A stretch of DNA of 64,000 nt, from contig CM028893.1 of assembly GCA_016801885.1 (NCBI GenBank), positions 12,821,950-12,885,949 on the forward strand. Reading direction: 5' to 3'. The position numbers and the translations under genes were made by a program. Within the stretch, counting starts at the first letter, position 1. The number at the start of each line of letters is the position of its first letter. Below are positions 37,999-51,700 of the stretch, piece by piece. The stretch comes from Toxotes chatareus. Taxonomy: Eukaryota; Chordata; Actinopteri; Toxotidae. The notes beneath the pieces were generated by a model. It was not told the DNA's origin, searched no databases, and saw only the letters and a program-made list of their open reading frames with translations.

Positions 37999-40900
37999 TC
38001 ACTGCACAGCACACGACCCGCTGGGCAGCAAGTCCTGCACGTACACCGCCACAGCCTTGGTGAGGTAGGTCATGCTCCCGAAGCGACCACTGGGGGCGCT
38101 GTCGTACAGCAGCTTGCAAATTCCGGTGGACGGGTCCTTCTCCAGGATGTGCTCCTCTGCTCCCAGGTCCATCTGGAGGAGAGGGAAAGAGGAACATCCT
38201 GTTTTACCTGATCACATAAATACTAACGCTGGATTTCAGAATCACGCCGACCTGATCCTTGTAGAACATGTCATTAGCGAGGTGGACGATCTTCTCTACA
38301 TGGATGATGGAGCCGATGCTCTGGATGTCCACATCGGCCAGCATGGTGAGGACCAGGATGGCCTCCACCAGCAGCTGTCGGTACTCAGGCTGAGGGACGC
38401 GGTTCAAAACCGTCTCCACATGGACGGAGAATTTGATCTCTCCAGGTGTCATCTGGAGGGAGGAATGAAGAAGGAAAAGATGTTAAAACAAATACCAAGA
38501 TTCTTATACATACCTAGATCTGTTAAGTCTTTACCATCTCTTACCAAAACGTTTACACTCACCTTCTTTTTTTCATTAGCACAGAGCTCTTACCTCTCTT
38601 GTGGTAGAAGAAGGAAGGACAAATCCCTCTATGGAGAGACCGTGGCACTGGAGAGCAACATGTTTATATGTTAGTACATTGAAATAAATGTGTATTACAG
38701 AAGTTGAAACTCACTCAGTTTCAATTTTTGTTTAACATACAATGGAAAATTCAATTGTTTTATTAAGATGTAAGATTAACATCCAGAGTCTGGACATAAC
38801 TGTGGAGAAGTTGTTCATTAAAACCCAAACATCAAACTCAGCGTGTTGGACATGAGCGTGTTGCATGGACTGACCTTCTGCAGGATCTTCCAGACTTTCT
38901 GGTAGAACCCGATGGGGACTCGGTTCAGAGCGCCGTCCAGACGCCTCCTGCGCAGCCACTGGCCGTGTCTGGTGTCCTTGGCGACTGGAATACTCTCAGG
39001 GATGTCCAGAGATTCTATTGACGGCAGCCTGTACCTCTGAATCATCACAACAGAAAGGACTCACTGTAGCTGTGTTTTATTCTGAAAGAACAGCGCCCTC
39101 TTCCTGTTTTGATGCACATCACAATCGGGCATTTATCCAAATCTGACCTATTGACTCGATGACGTTATGGACTTGTAATGAACTGAATTAGAAAATGTCG
39201 TAAATATCTGATTAATAGACAAATCTTTACCCCAGATTCGATGTTTTCTATGTCCAGTGACTGCGATTGCATGCTCTGAGACGCAGTCGAAAAAGAAAAA
39301 GAGGGGAGAGAAAGAGGGAAAAAAAAAAAGAAAAAAGGTGCACAAAATGAAAAACACAGTTTGGCAGTAAATAAAAACACAAGCGATGGATCCAAACAGA
39401 GATGACAGCTTAACAAAACCAAAGCCGGTGGATTCTGGCTTCCTCCTACATCGAGAGTCTCAACATGCATGAATCAAGATGGGGAAACGATAGAAATGAG
39501 GTTAGAAAACAGCAGATTAAAGGTAAACACGCTGATTAATTCCCCGCTGAGCAAGTTTCCACAAAACAGCATGAGATGGCTCTAAACCCTGCACATACAA
39601 GTGAAACTTCATCATCATGGAACAGTGAGCTGAGGAGCAGTAAATGATAATTAACTACAGAAACACGAGGCAGCAGAGGGTTAATCGCTCAAACGATCTG
39701 CTTCATGACTTTTAGTTGATGAATTAACACCCAGGAAACCAAGTTAAATGTCGTTATCGTGGTCACCTTACGAGGGGAAGTCAGTGACTGGTCAAACTGA
39801 AACGGAGAAAGAAAAAATCCACTTTGATTTAACTTCCTGCAAAACCTGTTCACACCCGAATAATTAAAAAAGCCTCCGCCCTTTTCATTAGCAGAAATAA
39901 ATTCATGGATAAAAACTAGTCTAACCACCTCCACCTCCACCAACACCATCACCATCATCACTTTGATCAGCTCTGTCAAAGACAAACTGTGATCCCTCTG
40001 CATCTGCATCAGAATAAAATTGTTTTAATTACAATTCTTTTACTTTATTTGATTCAGTTGAATCTCAGCGTCTAACTCTCCCTCACTTCTGCCTCTCAGC
40101 TCTTATTTATGAATTTCATCATCACCTTAACTGAGTCAGTCAAAGACACCCTGCGGTCCATCTGCAACAGAGGAAACACAATGAATCGCAAAAAAATCAA
40201 ACACTACTGCTGAAAACCAGCTGCTAACTTTCACATTAGCAAAGCCGTATTCCTTTTCCAAAGCAAAGCCAGTTAATGTCATCGTTAAATCATTGTTAAA
40301 TCTTCAGTTCACAACTCCACAGCAAGGTGAATTAACTCCTCTTAACACCATCATCACCTCCATAACTGGATCTGCTACAGACAGCCTGGGGTCCTGAATC
40401 AAAACAAAGACAAAACAAGCAGCATTATGATGCTGAGCTCGACAGTTTGTTCTCCACCTGAGCTTTCAACTGCATCACACTCATCTCCAGAACGTTTACC
40501 AGACTTCATGTCACTTCTTTTTTCCCATACATGCACTTGTTCTCCTGAAGTGATGATGAAGACCGTGTGATACAGCTGAAAGCTCTGGAGCAAGACAACT
40601 GAACAGTACAACGCTTCACCCTTTTTTTGAATGACAAAAATAATCATATGCAATTATTTGCTATTGAGGATAAAAAAAACTCCCGTTTGTTTCCTGATCG
40701 ATCTGATTGGTGATGTTTACATGGAAGGTGAATTAACACCTACAGCATATTCTGGACTTTGACTCTGGCATAATCATTTACTGATAACTTATCATTAAAA
40801 AAGAGAAAGAGGAAACAGATATAATACTGTGATGGTTAATATTCCTTCATGTGATCATCACCTTAAATGGATCCGTCAAGGACAACCTGTGCTCCGCCTG

Positions 40901-43900
40901 CAACACAAAAACCAAGCCATAAATAAATCAGCTGCTCTGGTGATTTATAACTGACGATGTTTACGTCGACCACAACCAGATAATTAATTTCACACTGCTG
41001 ATAATTTCAGGCACAAAATCCGTCCGTTCCATCTCAAGCCCCTCGAATTAGTGCCTCAAATGTTTTTCTTAATTATTTCCACAATTCTCCTCCGCAAATT
41101 ATTTTCATCATCACGCTGAATTAGAGTCTAATCTGATTCCACATGTTTCAGTCATCATCACCTTACTGGGATCCGTCAAAGACAACCTGTGTTCCAGCTG
41201 CAAAAACACAAAAACCAGTTCGCCATAAAGCACAATGTTTGCAAAATAAGATCCTCTTGTCCCTTAATCTCAGTTTTTTTATCCTCAGTCTCATTTTAAA
41301 GTTGACTTTAAAGTATCTGTCTCTCGGGAATCCTACCATCTTCATGTCGCTCTTCAGTTTGCTGATGCCTGCTCTCTCGCTCTTGGTGGCGCCAACGTTG
41401 CCGAGATGGTGGATGGAGATGGCAGGACTGACTCCGGCGTCCATCTCTCTCACTGAGGAAGAGGAAATAAAAACAAAAAGACAACTGACAGAACTGAATA
41501 TGATTGGTTGTGAGGGAGACAGAGAATGCAGTGTTTTGTTGCTGTGTGTGAAACACAGAGGACTGGACTGGGCGACTGACTGCTGCGCTGGACTCCAAAC
41601 TCCTTCCCGCTGAGGATGTGGTGGAGCAGATTCTTCAGTTCAGACGGACTCAAACTCATCAGACTCTCTGTGGCCTCCTCTCCTACACACACACACACAC
41701 ACACAGACACACACACACACTTGTTTTCATACTCTGGTGAATTAGCTTAAAGCCCTATTTTAAAACATCATGTTCTTCCTGTCTCACCTGAGCAGTTGAG
41801 TGACTGGGCCAGTTCGGTGGCCATGACCTGGATGATGAGACCGATACGGAGCCTGAACATCTCACTGAACAGACTGTGCTGAGTCCGTATGCTCATAGCC
41901 AGGTACACCATGATCTCCTGAAGTACGGAGGACAAAGAAGGGAGGGAGAGAAGATGAAGGAGGAAGACAAGGGGGTAAAATTCACAGATGATGGCGACAG
42001 ATGTGACTCACCTGAGTGAGTATGGCCACGCTGATGTTGTTGTCGCTGGCCTCGTCGATGAGAGCAGCCAGCTGGTCTGGAGGTATGGGAGCTGTGATGG
42101 TTTTCTCTCTGGGTTCAGGAGGTAGACCCACGGTCAGGTGCTTCTGGTGCGCCAGCAAATCAGAGCAAGCCTACAGCGAGAGAGAGAGAGATCACAACCA
42201 ATCAGAAAAGATCTCTGGAATATGTGAGATAAGAGGGAAACATATGCAAATGAGAAAAACGAGAGGAAATGCAGAGAAATTAAATTAGAAAATGAATTGG
42301 TTTCCTTAACTACAGCAGAAGGAAAACCTGCTGAGTCACTGAATGCAGTTGTTTTATTTATAACTGCGTCTCTGATAACATGAGTGTGCGCCGTACCGAG
42401 TCGAGCTCCTCCACCTTCTTCCTCAGCATGCCAGAGATCATCCTGATGAGGCCCCAGTGTCTGAGTTCACCAGCCTTTTCATAAAGGTCAGTCAGAAGAG
42501 ACTGCACGGTGGAGCCTTTACCGTGCAGACGGGTGTCCCAGTCCATGCCCCTGTTAAAGAGACGGACATAAACAAACACAGGGAGTCTAATGAAGGGTAC
42601 ATGGTCAGAGTTGGCAGGAAAAGTCAGAATTTCACTTATTTTCTTGGTCTGAGACAACAGGCACAATACAGCTCTATAAAATTCTGTGTCTCACTTGTCT
42701 TTGAAGAGGATGTAGAGTATATCAGCCTGGTCCTGAAGACTTTGTGTGTCCTTTAGCAGCTGGACCAGAGCGTTGTAATCGATGGCTCCGCTTGCGTCTC
42801 TGGGGATGCCGCTCTCTGTTGTGACTGCCACTTCTGGCACCTGGAGGAAAGAGGTGGCAGGTTAAAGATGGTGTAAAGTCTGTAGATGAACGAAGAACAG
42901 CAGAGAACAAATAGCACAAAAGAAAAAAACGTGCTACATCAAGTGGAAAGGACACAAAAACACACCGGAGCTTCTTGGTGTCCAGAGGAGTCTGGGAGGT
43001 TCAGGTTTAGTGACGACTGAGGAGAGCGAAACAGTTTGTTTGACAGGTACATGTTGACGTCTGGAAACAAAACAAAACAAAGAGTAGTCTGGTCTCAGTG
43101 AGCGTTACTTCAGAAGCTGTATCGGTGATGTATCGGAGTCAGGAATATCTTATTTTGTCAAGATGATCCCAGAATGTGGATCCACTCACTGTGTACGTTA
43201 AGGTCCTGAGCCTTGTTCATCAGAGACACCATCTCCTTTGTTTTGGTGGCAACAGCCTTGAACCTGCCCAAACCCCCGACCTGCTGTTTGGGCTTCCTGG
43301 GGGCAGAATGGGCTAACAGGTGATCCAGGTACTGAGCGAGGTCGTCGGCCTCTGGAGAAGTGGACAAAAGGACGGGTAGAGGACACCTTCAAAAGTCAAA
43401 GAACCCTATCGTTTAAACCAAACCACGTAAACTAGGCCAACCAATGTCATAGCAGCAGATTTAACGATAAAACCAACATAAGCTTATTATTCACAACCAA
43501 AATGCTTGTGAAATGTGAATATGAGGATCATCTGTAGACACTGGTGCATGCACATACATCCAGTAACAGACAGTAGTTGTCAAACAAGCCATTTTACAAA
43601 ATGTGTGTATATTAAATTAAGCTACACGTGCACAGTGAATGACACACAGCCTTGTTAGGACTCTATAATCCATAAAGTTGTGGTTAAGTCTTTTATACCA
43701 ACAAGCAAAAACAAGCAAAGCAGTGCTTCGCAACTTTTTCACACCAAAATCCTAAATCTCTGCAGAGCGTTGAAGGAGCTTTAAATTGAATAAACAAATA
43801 ATTATAAGTTTAAATATTTTTCACGATTCTTTTTTTCTTAAATATCAAAACAACAACTGTATGTATCTGTAAGAAATGTCTCGATCATGTCTGACCCCAA

Positions 43901-46900
43901 GGCTGACACTCTAAGCTTAACTTTCCAATATCAGACGATGAGGACGGGGACGGGGACGAGGTGTAGAGGTCCCGGATCAGTGATGATGTGACATGAGGAT
44001 AAAGCAGGAAGCTGTTATTAATGATGTTTGACAAAAAGACCACGTTAGTTTCATATTAGATTTTGTGGTGAGATCTCTGAGAATGGGAAGTGTTAATGGA
44101 AGAGAAAGAATTAAACAACATCACAACACTTTATTTTACCGAAATCTGGTCTTTTATGGTAAATCTGACACATTTACATACTGTGACATATACTGACGAT
44201 GTCCTGTGTCATTTTGGGTTTAACTGTGGTATTAACAGTGCATACAGGTAATACACCACTACCTTGCCTGTGTATGACTACAGACTACAACTGTGTGTGT
44301 TCTTTAGGAATACATACCACCAGGAATGGTCAAACCAACGATGGACAACAAACACACCACCTGCTGGTGTAAAGTCTGTTTATTAAAATATTTTTTTTGC
44401 CACAGTGGGTGTTACCATTCCATCAAGCTGTTTTTTTATTCTTACCATCATCACAATGCAACTCATGCACGTATCCATCGCTGCCACCCTCATCATCATC
44501 ATACTCTTCGCTGTGGTGGCCCATGCTGCCAGGACCCTTACCGTCCAGGAAGCTGAGATGAGCGAAACAGGAAGTGGTGAAGAACTCTGACAGCTTCCCC
44601 ATCTGGATCCTAGAGAGGAGGAGGACGAGGATTATATTTATTTACATTTATTTTTTTGTGTGTCATGAGACTCGACCTCAGTATCCTCAGTAAAATTCAC
44701 CTCGCTCCTCCAAAGTATCCATCCTGTAACTTCTTCAGTGTAGCCAAGACTGCAGGGTCCAGGTTCGTGTGGTCTTCAGCTGAAACACACAGACGCAACA
44801 CGAGGAACTCACACACTCTGCTAGCACAAACACAGAATTTCAATATTCATATATTCAGGTTCCAAACTCACTCAGCATAGTCTGTGAAATGGGAAAGGTG
44901 ACGGTGGGCCGTCCAGTCATCCTCCATCTGGATGAGAGGTAGGCGATTTCTGTCCTCAACATCTCCACGATCATCTTGTTGTCCAGTGCCAAGTAGAACT
45001 GCTGGTGGTCGATGAACTGGGGGGGATTGTTAGGACTTTATATTTTCATCCACTTTCACCAGGAACATGTAAAGGCCGGTGAATTTTAATGAAATGCTAA
45101 GGAACATTAAAAAGCTTGGGTATTATATCTAACACCATTCAAAAACCAGAGTGGTCTTTATAAATCATAACTCACCTCATTCCATTTGTCATTTAAATTT
45201 TATATCCTATTCTTATAAGCACTACTCTGAAATCTGAATAATATTAACTGGTATGTTTTCTTACTGACCTGAGGTGTGAATGAAAAGATGGTGTTCCTGA
45301 TGATGTAGAACTTGGAGGTTCCCAGCACTCCGATTCTCCTGTAGGGTCGCCCGGTCAGACCCAGCCTGGGGTTTCGCCCTGGGACAGATCAGGGAAAGAG
45401 AAAGTAAAGGTGAGCGGTGGTTCGGAGAGTTGAGTATTTTTCAAGTTATTAACCAAAATAAAAATCTAAATTCCACAGCACTGATATAAGCAAATCCTGC
45501 ATCAATTAGATGTCATAAAATTAGCAGCAACTGCTATTGGTCCAAGCAACATCATCCCTCAATGGCACGAGAGCTGCAGTGATAAAAAATAAAATCTTGT
45601 CTGAAGTTGTACCGAGCCTGGCGTAAATGTGGCTGAGGACTCTAGAGGGCTGCACGTGGATGGGATGGATGTCAGCCACAGTCTCCACCTCTATGCCGTT
45701 CTTTAACAGCAGCTCTTTAATCTCTTCGGTCTCTGCGAGAATCGACACTGCAAGAGGAGAGAGGAGGTTTTTAACACGCATAAAAATCAATAAAAACAAA
45801 TGGCCGCTTAATCCTTGGACTTCAGACCAGTGTGGTCAGTGGCCAAAAGACACATTTCACTGGAAGTTTGTCCAGGAGTTCCAACATTAATGCCTCATCA
45901 TGTTTCCTGATGCCTCACCCTGTACGACCACATCAGGCTTAGGGATGGTAGAGAAACGCCGGTTCAGAGGGTCGATTTCACCGGGGGCAAGAAAACCCTG
46001 AAAAATAAGACAGAGATTAAAGAAGGTCTGAGCCCACAAAAATCTGTAAAACAAAAAATAAAATCTGCCAACAAAACACAGCAAATTAAAATGACACAGC
46101 TGAAAAACTCTATTATTATTTTAATCCTTTGATCCAGATTAGTTCTGTTGGTAGCTAATAATTTCACTGTGTAAGATCATTGATGATTACAGAGCTGTCA
46201 GGTATAGATCAGAATTGTTTTCTATGTTTTTAAGTGTTAGTTAATGAAATAATGGCTCACCTCAGCCAAAAGGTTTCCCAAGATGTACAGAGACTGTGCC
46301 CATTTCAGAGGACATTTGCCCATAGGAACCCTCTCCACAGAGTGAGGGCTCACGTACTCCTGCTCCACCTGATCGTACGCATGAACACACAGAATAAAAC
46401 TATGTTAAAGCCAAAATAAAAATAAAAGATATACACAACCAAATAGAAAGGCATAAAACATTACAAACAACACTGATGGCAGCTGATTGTAGCAAACACT
46501 TTACACCCATTAACAGCTGTGTGATTAAGAATTTCTAGACCGTCCCCTGAAGTCATTACCTTATCTGCGGGGACACTGTAGAGCTCTGGGACCAGTCGTA
46601 TCCCGTCTTTCTGTTTGATCAGGATTCCCTCCAGAGCCTCCTGGTATTCCTGCACCTGGAAGAATTAACACAAATATTGACCATGTTAATGTCCACAGGG
46701 GATAAGACACTATAGATGACTGGAAACACCCATACAGGTGGAAATTACCTGTTCAGGGCTGTTGATAAAAATGCCATCCAGAATGAGGTAGGTCCAGAAC
46801 AGTGGCCACTCACACTCGATGTTCTCAAACAGCTTCAGCTCCGCAGACTCGTAGTAAAGTCTGTTTGGATCCTGGAGAAAAACAGACAGAAAGAACTATG

Positions 46901-48686
46901 TGCTACTGGTCCCTTTTCTTAAATGACCTCAATCTGTGCAAGAGCAGACTACAGGAATATGAATATGATATTTCGTTGATCCGTGCAGGGAAACTTTTTT
47001 CCCTCCTCTATATAAAGATCGGACGTCATCTGCAAATCAATGTGTGTTTCTAAATTTGCATCTTGCACAATGTTACACAACCACTGCCACTGTGATTGTT
47101 TTATGATTCCTTTTAACTTTGTCTGCTTCCAAAAACACGGACTGATCGTTCACATGAAGCTTTTAAGAAAAGGTTTTACAAAGTTCAGCTCATCAGTTCA
47201 CTGAAAAGCCATCCAAAGAGAAAGTGCAGACTTGTTTCTACAGTCCATGAACTAAATGACCTCATCCAAGTTCCCATTACGTAAGAGCTAAGCAACGCTG
47301 ACCATGACACACAGCTCCAACAGCCAGGGCAGCCACACTCAGCCCTTTGTGACCGGACCTGTTTGTATTCATTTAGACATAGCTGCACCTGGCTCAGAAC
47401 TACTGGAGCCAAAAACCAAAGAGGAAGAAAAGGACTGAAAGAAGTAGAGAGCTTAAACCTTTAAGCAATCGTCACAATTTTCCTTGAATAGCTCATGTAC
47501 TGTCCAGGCTTAACGCTGAGGCTTGGCAGCTCCTCAAAGAGTATAATCCCCAATCTGCCCAGCATCTGCTGCTTTTTATGATGAAAGCATTAAAACAGAG
47601 CAACATGCAGACACCGTGTAGGAACATTTCTGATGACAGCTTATCTGAAAAAGATCAGTTAAATGGGTTATCTAACGGAAGCTAAAACACGGGGACAAAC
47701 AGAGGCAGCATCCCCCTTTTACAGGACGTTTACCTCTTTAGGTGTTTTGTGTCCGTCTCTGAGAAACCTGCAGCAGCCGTATCGACCCTGAAAAGACAGA
47801 GAAAGGGCAAAATTGAGTAATCTTGTAACTGCACAGTATATGTTGAAAATACACTTCATTCTGTCAAAATAGGAGACATTTTGGCCACCGTGGAAATATC
47901 ACTTTGAGCTCTAGCGAGTTATTTTTCAAACATTTTCAAAACTAAAACACTACGACACTTAAAAAAAAAAAAAATCAATACTGGAAAAATTCGTCAGCTG
48001 CAGCTGTAACCAAGCTGCTGCCTTTTGACTTTTAAACATTGACCTCCTGACCATGTTGGTGTCAAGCTTCTAAATCTTTCCCACTTTAATGACCATCTCG
48101 CCACCTGGAGTTTAGAGATGATCTCCTCCTTAGTCATGTTGACTATGCTGATGTCCTCAACAGCAAAAGCAGGGTAGGAGATGATGGACAGGACTCCGGC
48201 ATCCACCTCTTTCGAGATCGATGCCCTGGGTAACATTGAGGTCAGGATGGACTGATGACGGAGAGAGAAAGAATGGGGGATAAATCCGAATCTAAAGATG
48301 CTGGTACTGGTTTTGATATATATGATATATATTTGTATGTGCGTGAGTGTACCTGGCAGTGCTGTATGTCATCAGCGAAGGCGTGGACCACAGATCCCGG
48401 CCCCCCTTTCGCTCCGAACAGGTTGAGGTCATCTAACGCCTCCAGAGCTGCCTGGAGGACACACAGCAGTCACATGAACCTCATTAAAAACAGTGGAGTG
48501 TGCTGTAATATAATGTCTTAGATTACACATACAGTGCACATACTGTAGACCGAAGCACACAGCATTGTGTGCGTGTTACATTCAATTCCTTTTAAACACT
48601 AAAAACTACAAGTAAATAATGGAGCAGGGAGCATCCAGCAATGGTGCCTGTTTCCAAAGTCTTAAATTAAACTGTGTCTGTGTCTG

Positions 48687-48719
<33 letters not shown>

Positions 48720-51700
48720 TCAGTGGGTTGAGCACTGAGAGTACTGTGTTATTTCTGAGCCAGAGGCCATTCTTGGAAGACCACAGAGAACCTGATACCT
48801 CCTGTTCACTGCCGACCAAGGACAGCACTGGGTCAGGCACTGAGAGCGAGAACCGCATTAAGTAAAAACTTCATAACTACAATGTTTATCAGGGATTTCT
48901 ACGTTTGCTTGTATTTTACGCATGTGGATTTTCTTATGGAATCAGACAAAGCTCTGCCAAAACCCGCCCAATAACATCAAAACCATGTTCTCATTTAGCT
49001 AAAAACACATCTGATAATCTAAAGAATTTATCTGGCAGCAGGATTACGTTTATCCATACTGAAGTCAGGATGTGCCGGTGCTGCTGTGTATACTTTAAGC
49101 ACCAAAACAAAGTGCTCCCATCTGATCCTGACTCATTTTGGAGAGCCTGGATTGTATAAAGGTCAGTGTAAAGGCCGTTGCAGTGACTAGACACCTTGCA
49201 CCGTGCCAGAGATTTTTACTGGAGCACCTGTTCTGCCTCTGTGCTGGGAGGCTCTGCTCTCAGTCAGGCAGTTCCTCCTCCTCACACCTGCTTCCCACTG
49301 TTCTCCTGAGGCTGTTGGTACAGTATGTTTTTACTGTATTTCTGTGTGTATGTATTAACCTTGGCCATTCCTATAGAGCTGGCATTGATCTCTGTGATGC
49401 CCTGGTTGGTTTTGTCTCCTCTTTCCCACATCCCATAATCCTGTGGGGAATCAGAGAAACAGACGACAATGTTAATGCTTTCCTAAAGTCTTCTCTTTCC
49501 TCCTCATCCTACCTCAGCTGAAAAATGAGTTTGAGTGTGAACGCATGAGCACTTACTGCCACTTTGTAAGCTGCCTCGATGTAGAACATGAGATTCTGAA
49601 TTACGTCCACCTCATCTTGCGTGTAGACAATATGAAGACCTGAAACACACGTCTCAGATATTTAACTGGAATTAGCTGCTTTTCTCCCCACTTCACAACT
49701 GGAAAAGCATCTTAAGACCCCCATTTAAACCCTACAATCTGGCCACAGTCATTTAGGCTGACAACAAACCCAGATACAAACTGCATGCTAATTCAAAGTG
49801 TGAATGGGATCCAGGTTTTTCCTCAAGTGCAACAATTAAAATAAATAATGGCTCTTTGTCACATGTTTACCAGATGCGGTCATCTGAGCGAGGAAGAACA
49901 GGAATAGTGAGGTGGCGTCGACCTGCAGGTGACCCCACTGGTCGTCTCCAACCACTATAGCACAGGTCCTGGTGTTGTACTTGGCATGGAGAGAGTCTGA
50001 GGTACTTCTGCTGTATTTAAACTTCTCCACTTTATCCAGCTGAGGTGAGGGGGGCGGCGGCGGCAAAGGAAGGTGGCAAGAGCAGAGAGAGCTGTCAAAG
50101 GACTTGAAGACAACAAGCCTACCAATTTCAAATCATTCAGTAATAAACTGTCCAACAAACGGATGTTAATAAAGCACAAAACACTGAAAAAAAGCAGGAA
50201 TTTATGTCAGTAGGATTTATCTGAGGCTTAAAACGAGGCATCAGCAGGGCTTAATCTCTATTTAATGTTATTGTTTGGAAATTGTCCAACTCCCGTGTTT
50301 ACTTCTGATCCTGTCCTGTGTGTGTGTTTGTGGGTGTAAGACAGAAAGAGACAGAGAGAGACAGGTATAGAGGGAAAGACTTGTCTCAAAATGAGTAACG
50401 AGGAAAGCACGGCACAAAAAAAAAACGTGTGTTGGAGAACAAAATATAACTTTGACATGACATACCTGCCTCATAATACACTGAAGGACACCTCTCATCA
50501 GCTTTACCACACTCTAGAGTGAGAGAAAGAGAGGCAGATGATTAAATGTCAGCATTATGAAGACACCCTTCCTGGTGTCCAGGCAGAGAAACATGAGACC
50601 TAAATGGGGCTTTTATCAGCAGAAAGAAAGGAGCTGCACCCTCTGTAACCAGGACATGGATTCATGCATTCAAATCCGTTGTGTACTTTTTGATACAGGA
50701 GCCAAAAACAATACAACCAGGAATAAAAGCATTAACACTCAACCTTAATCCCACGTTGTTCTTGTTCATAGGCCAAACACAGACACACACCTACCTGCTC
50801 CAGTTCGTAGGCCTTGGCCTTGTCTTCATCCCTGTCAGCGTTCTTCCTGTAGGCAAGACTGAGGGCCCACACCGACACGATGCTGTAAACATTGTCTCTG
50901 ACCCAGGCGTCCGGCTGATCTGTGCTGCCTGGCAGAAGACCCGTCACTGGATCCTGGGAGACACAGAGAAAGGTCAAAGGTTACAGCTGGCATTTATGTT
51001 CTCATTTCACGTCAGGTCAGATAAAACATATTCTCTGTGTAGCTGGACCATATGTAAGGTACAGGGGGATTGTTTAAGTCATACATTGTCTTTTTTTTTT
51101 TTTTTTTTTACAGCTAAACACAGAAGCAGTCGATCATTTCAACATCAAGCTGTGTTTCATCACTAACAATGAGAAATGTCACAAAGCTGTCAAAGCTCCG
51201 TCTGGGCCAAGTTGCACAAATGCACAGCCGACATGTTAGACCTTGTCAAGTCTTCCGCCTTCGTTTCTTCAATAAAAGTGAGTGTCCTAAGGTAATACAT
51301 GTGCTTAGGGAACGTTGTGTTCAGCTATTTTAGTATCGGAATAAACAGCTGTAAGGCTGCCCGATGCCCAAATCAGTGAGAATGGGAATGGACTCTGGAG
51401 GGACAGTTCAGAGGTGAGATCCCAAACCTCTGGGGTTCGATCTGTGTGGCACAAGATCGAATCCTGACCACAACTCCTCTACCTGCCATCATCTTTATAA
51501 CAATCTAAAATCCAGAACACAACAGCTACAACAAGGAGGAGGGTGTGATTCTTGATCTGAATCCTGTCCAGGTGGATTTTCTGTATTTATTCCGACTTCC
51601 CACCTAAAACAAAAGACACAAAAGTCGCATGTAAAAGGCTTAACAGAAAGCACAAGTCCTGCGACCTAACCCAGCCTCTAGGCTGCTATCATTGATCTAA

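Noticed and set aside
38072..38674. 200-codon plus-strand frame
   Set aside because: It is antisense to PHKA1 exons whose minus-strand reading is clearly conserved.
40430..40480. Possible extra PHKA1 micro-exon on the minus strand reading VENKLSSAS after an AG
   Set aside because: It runs into a stop with no GT donor before it. At most it is a decayed copy, and the similarity is too short to claim.
43921..43995. Serine/proline-rich open stretch on the minus strand in the PHKA1 intron between 43351 and 44446
   Set aside because: No suitable acceptor directly upstream or donor downstream, and the flanking exons join in frame without it.
51400..51480. GGTTCGATC string resembling a tRNA B box, perhaps a SINE
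   Set aside because: No convincing A box at the right spacing, no tail and no second copy in the window.
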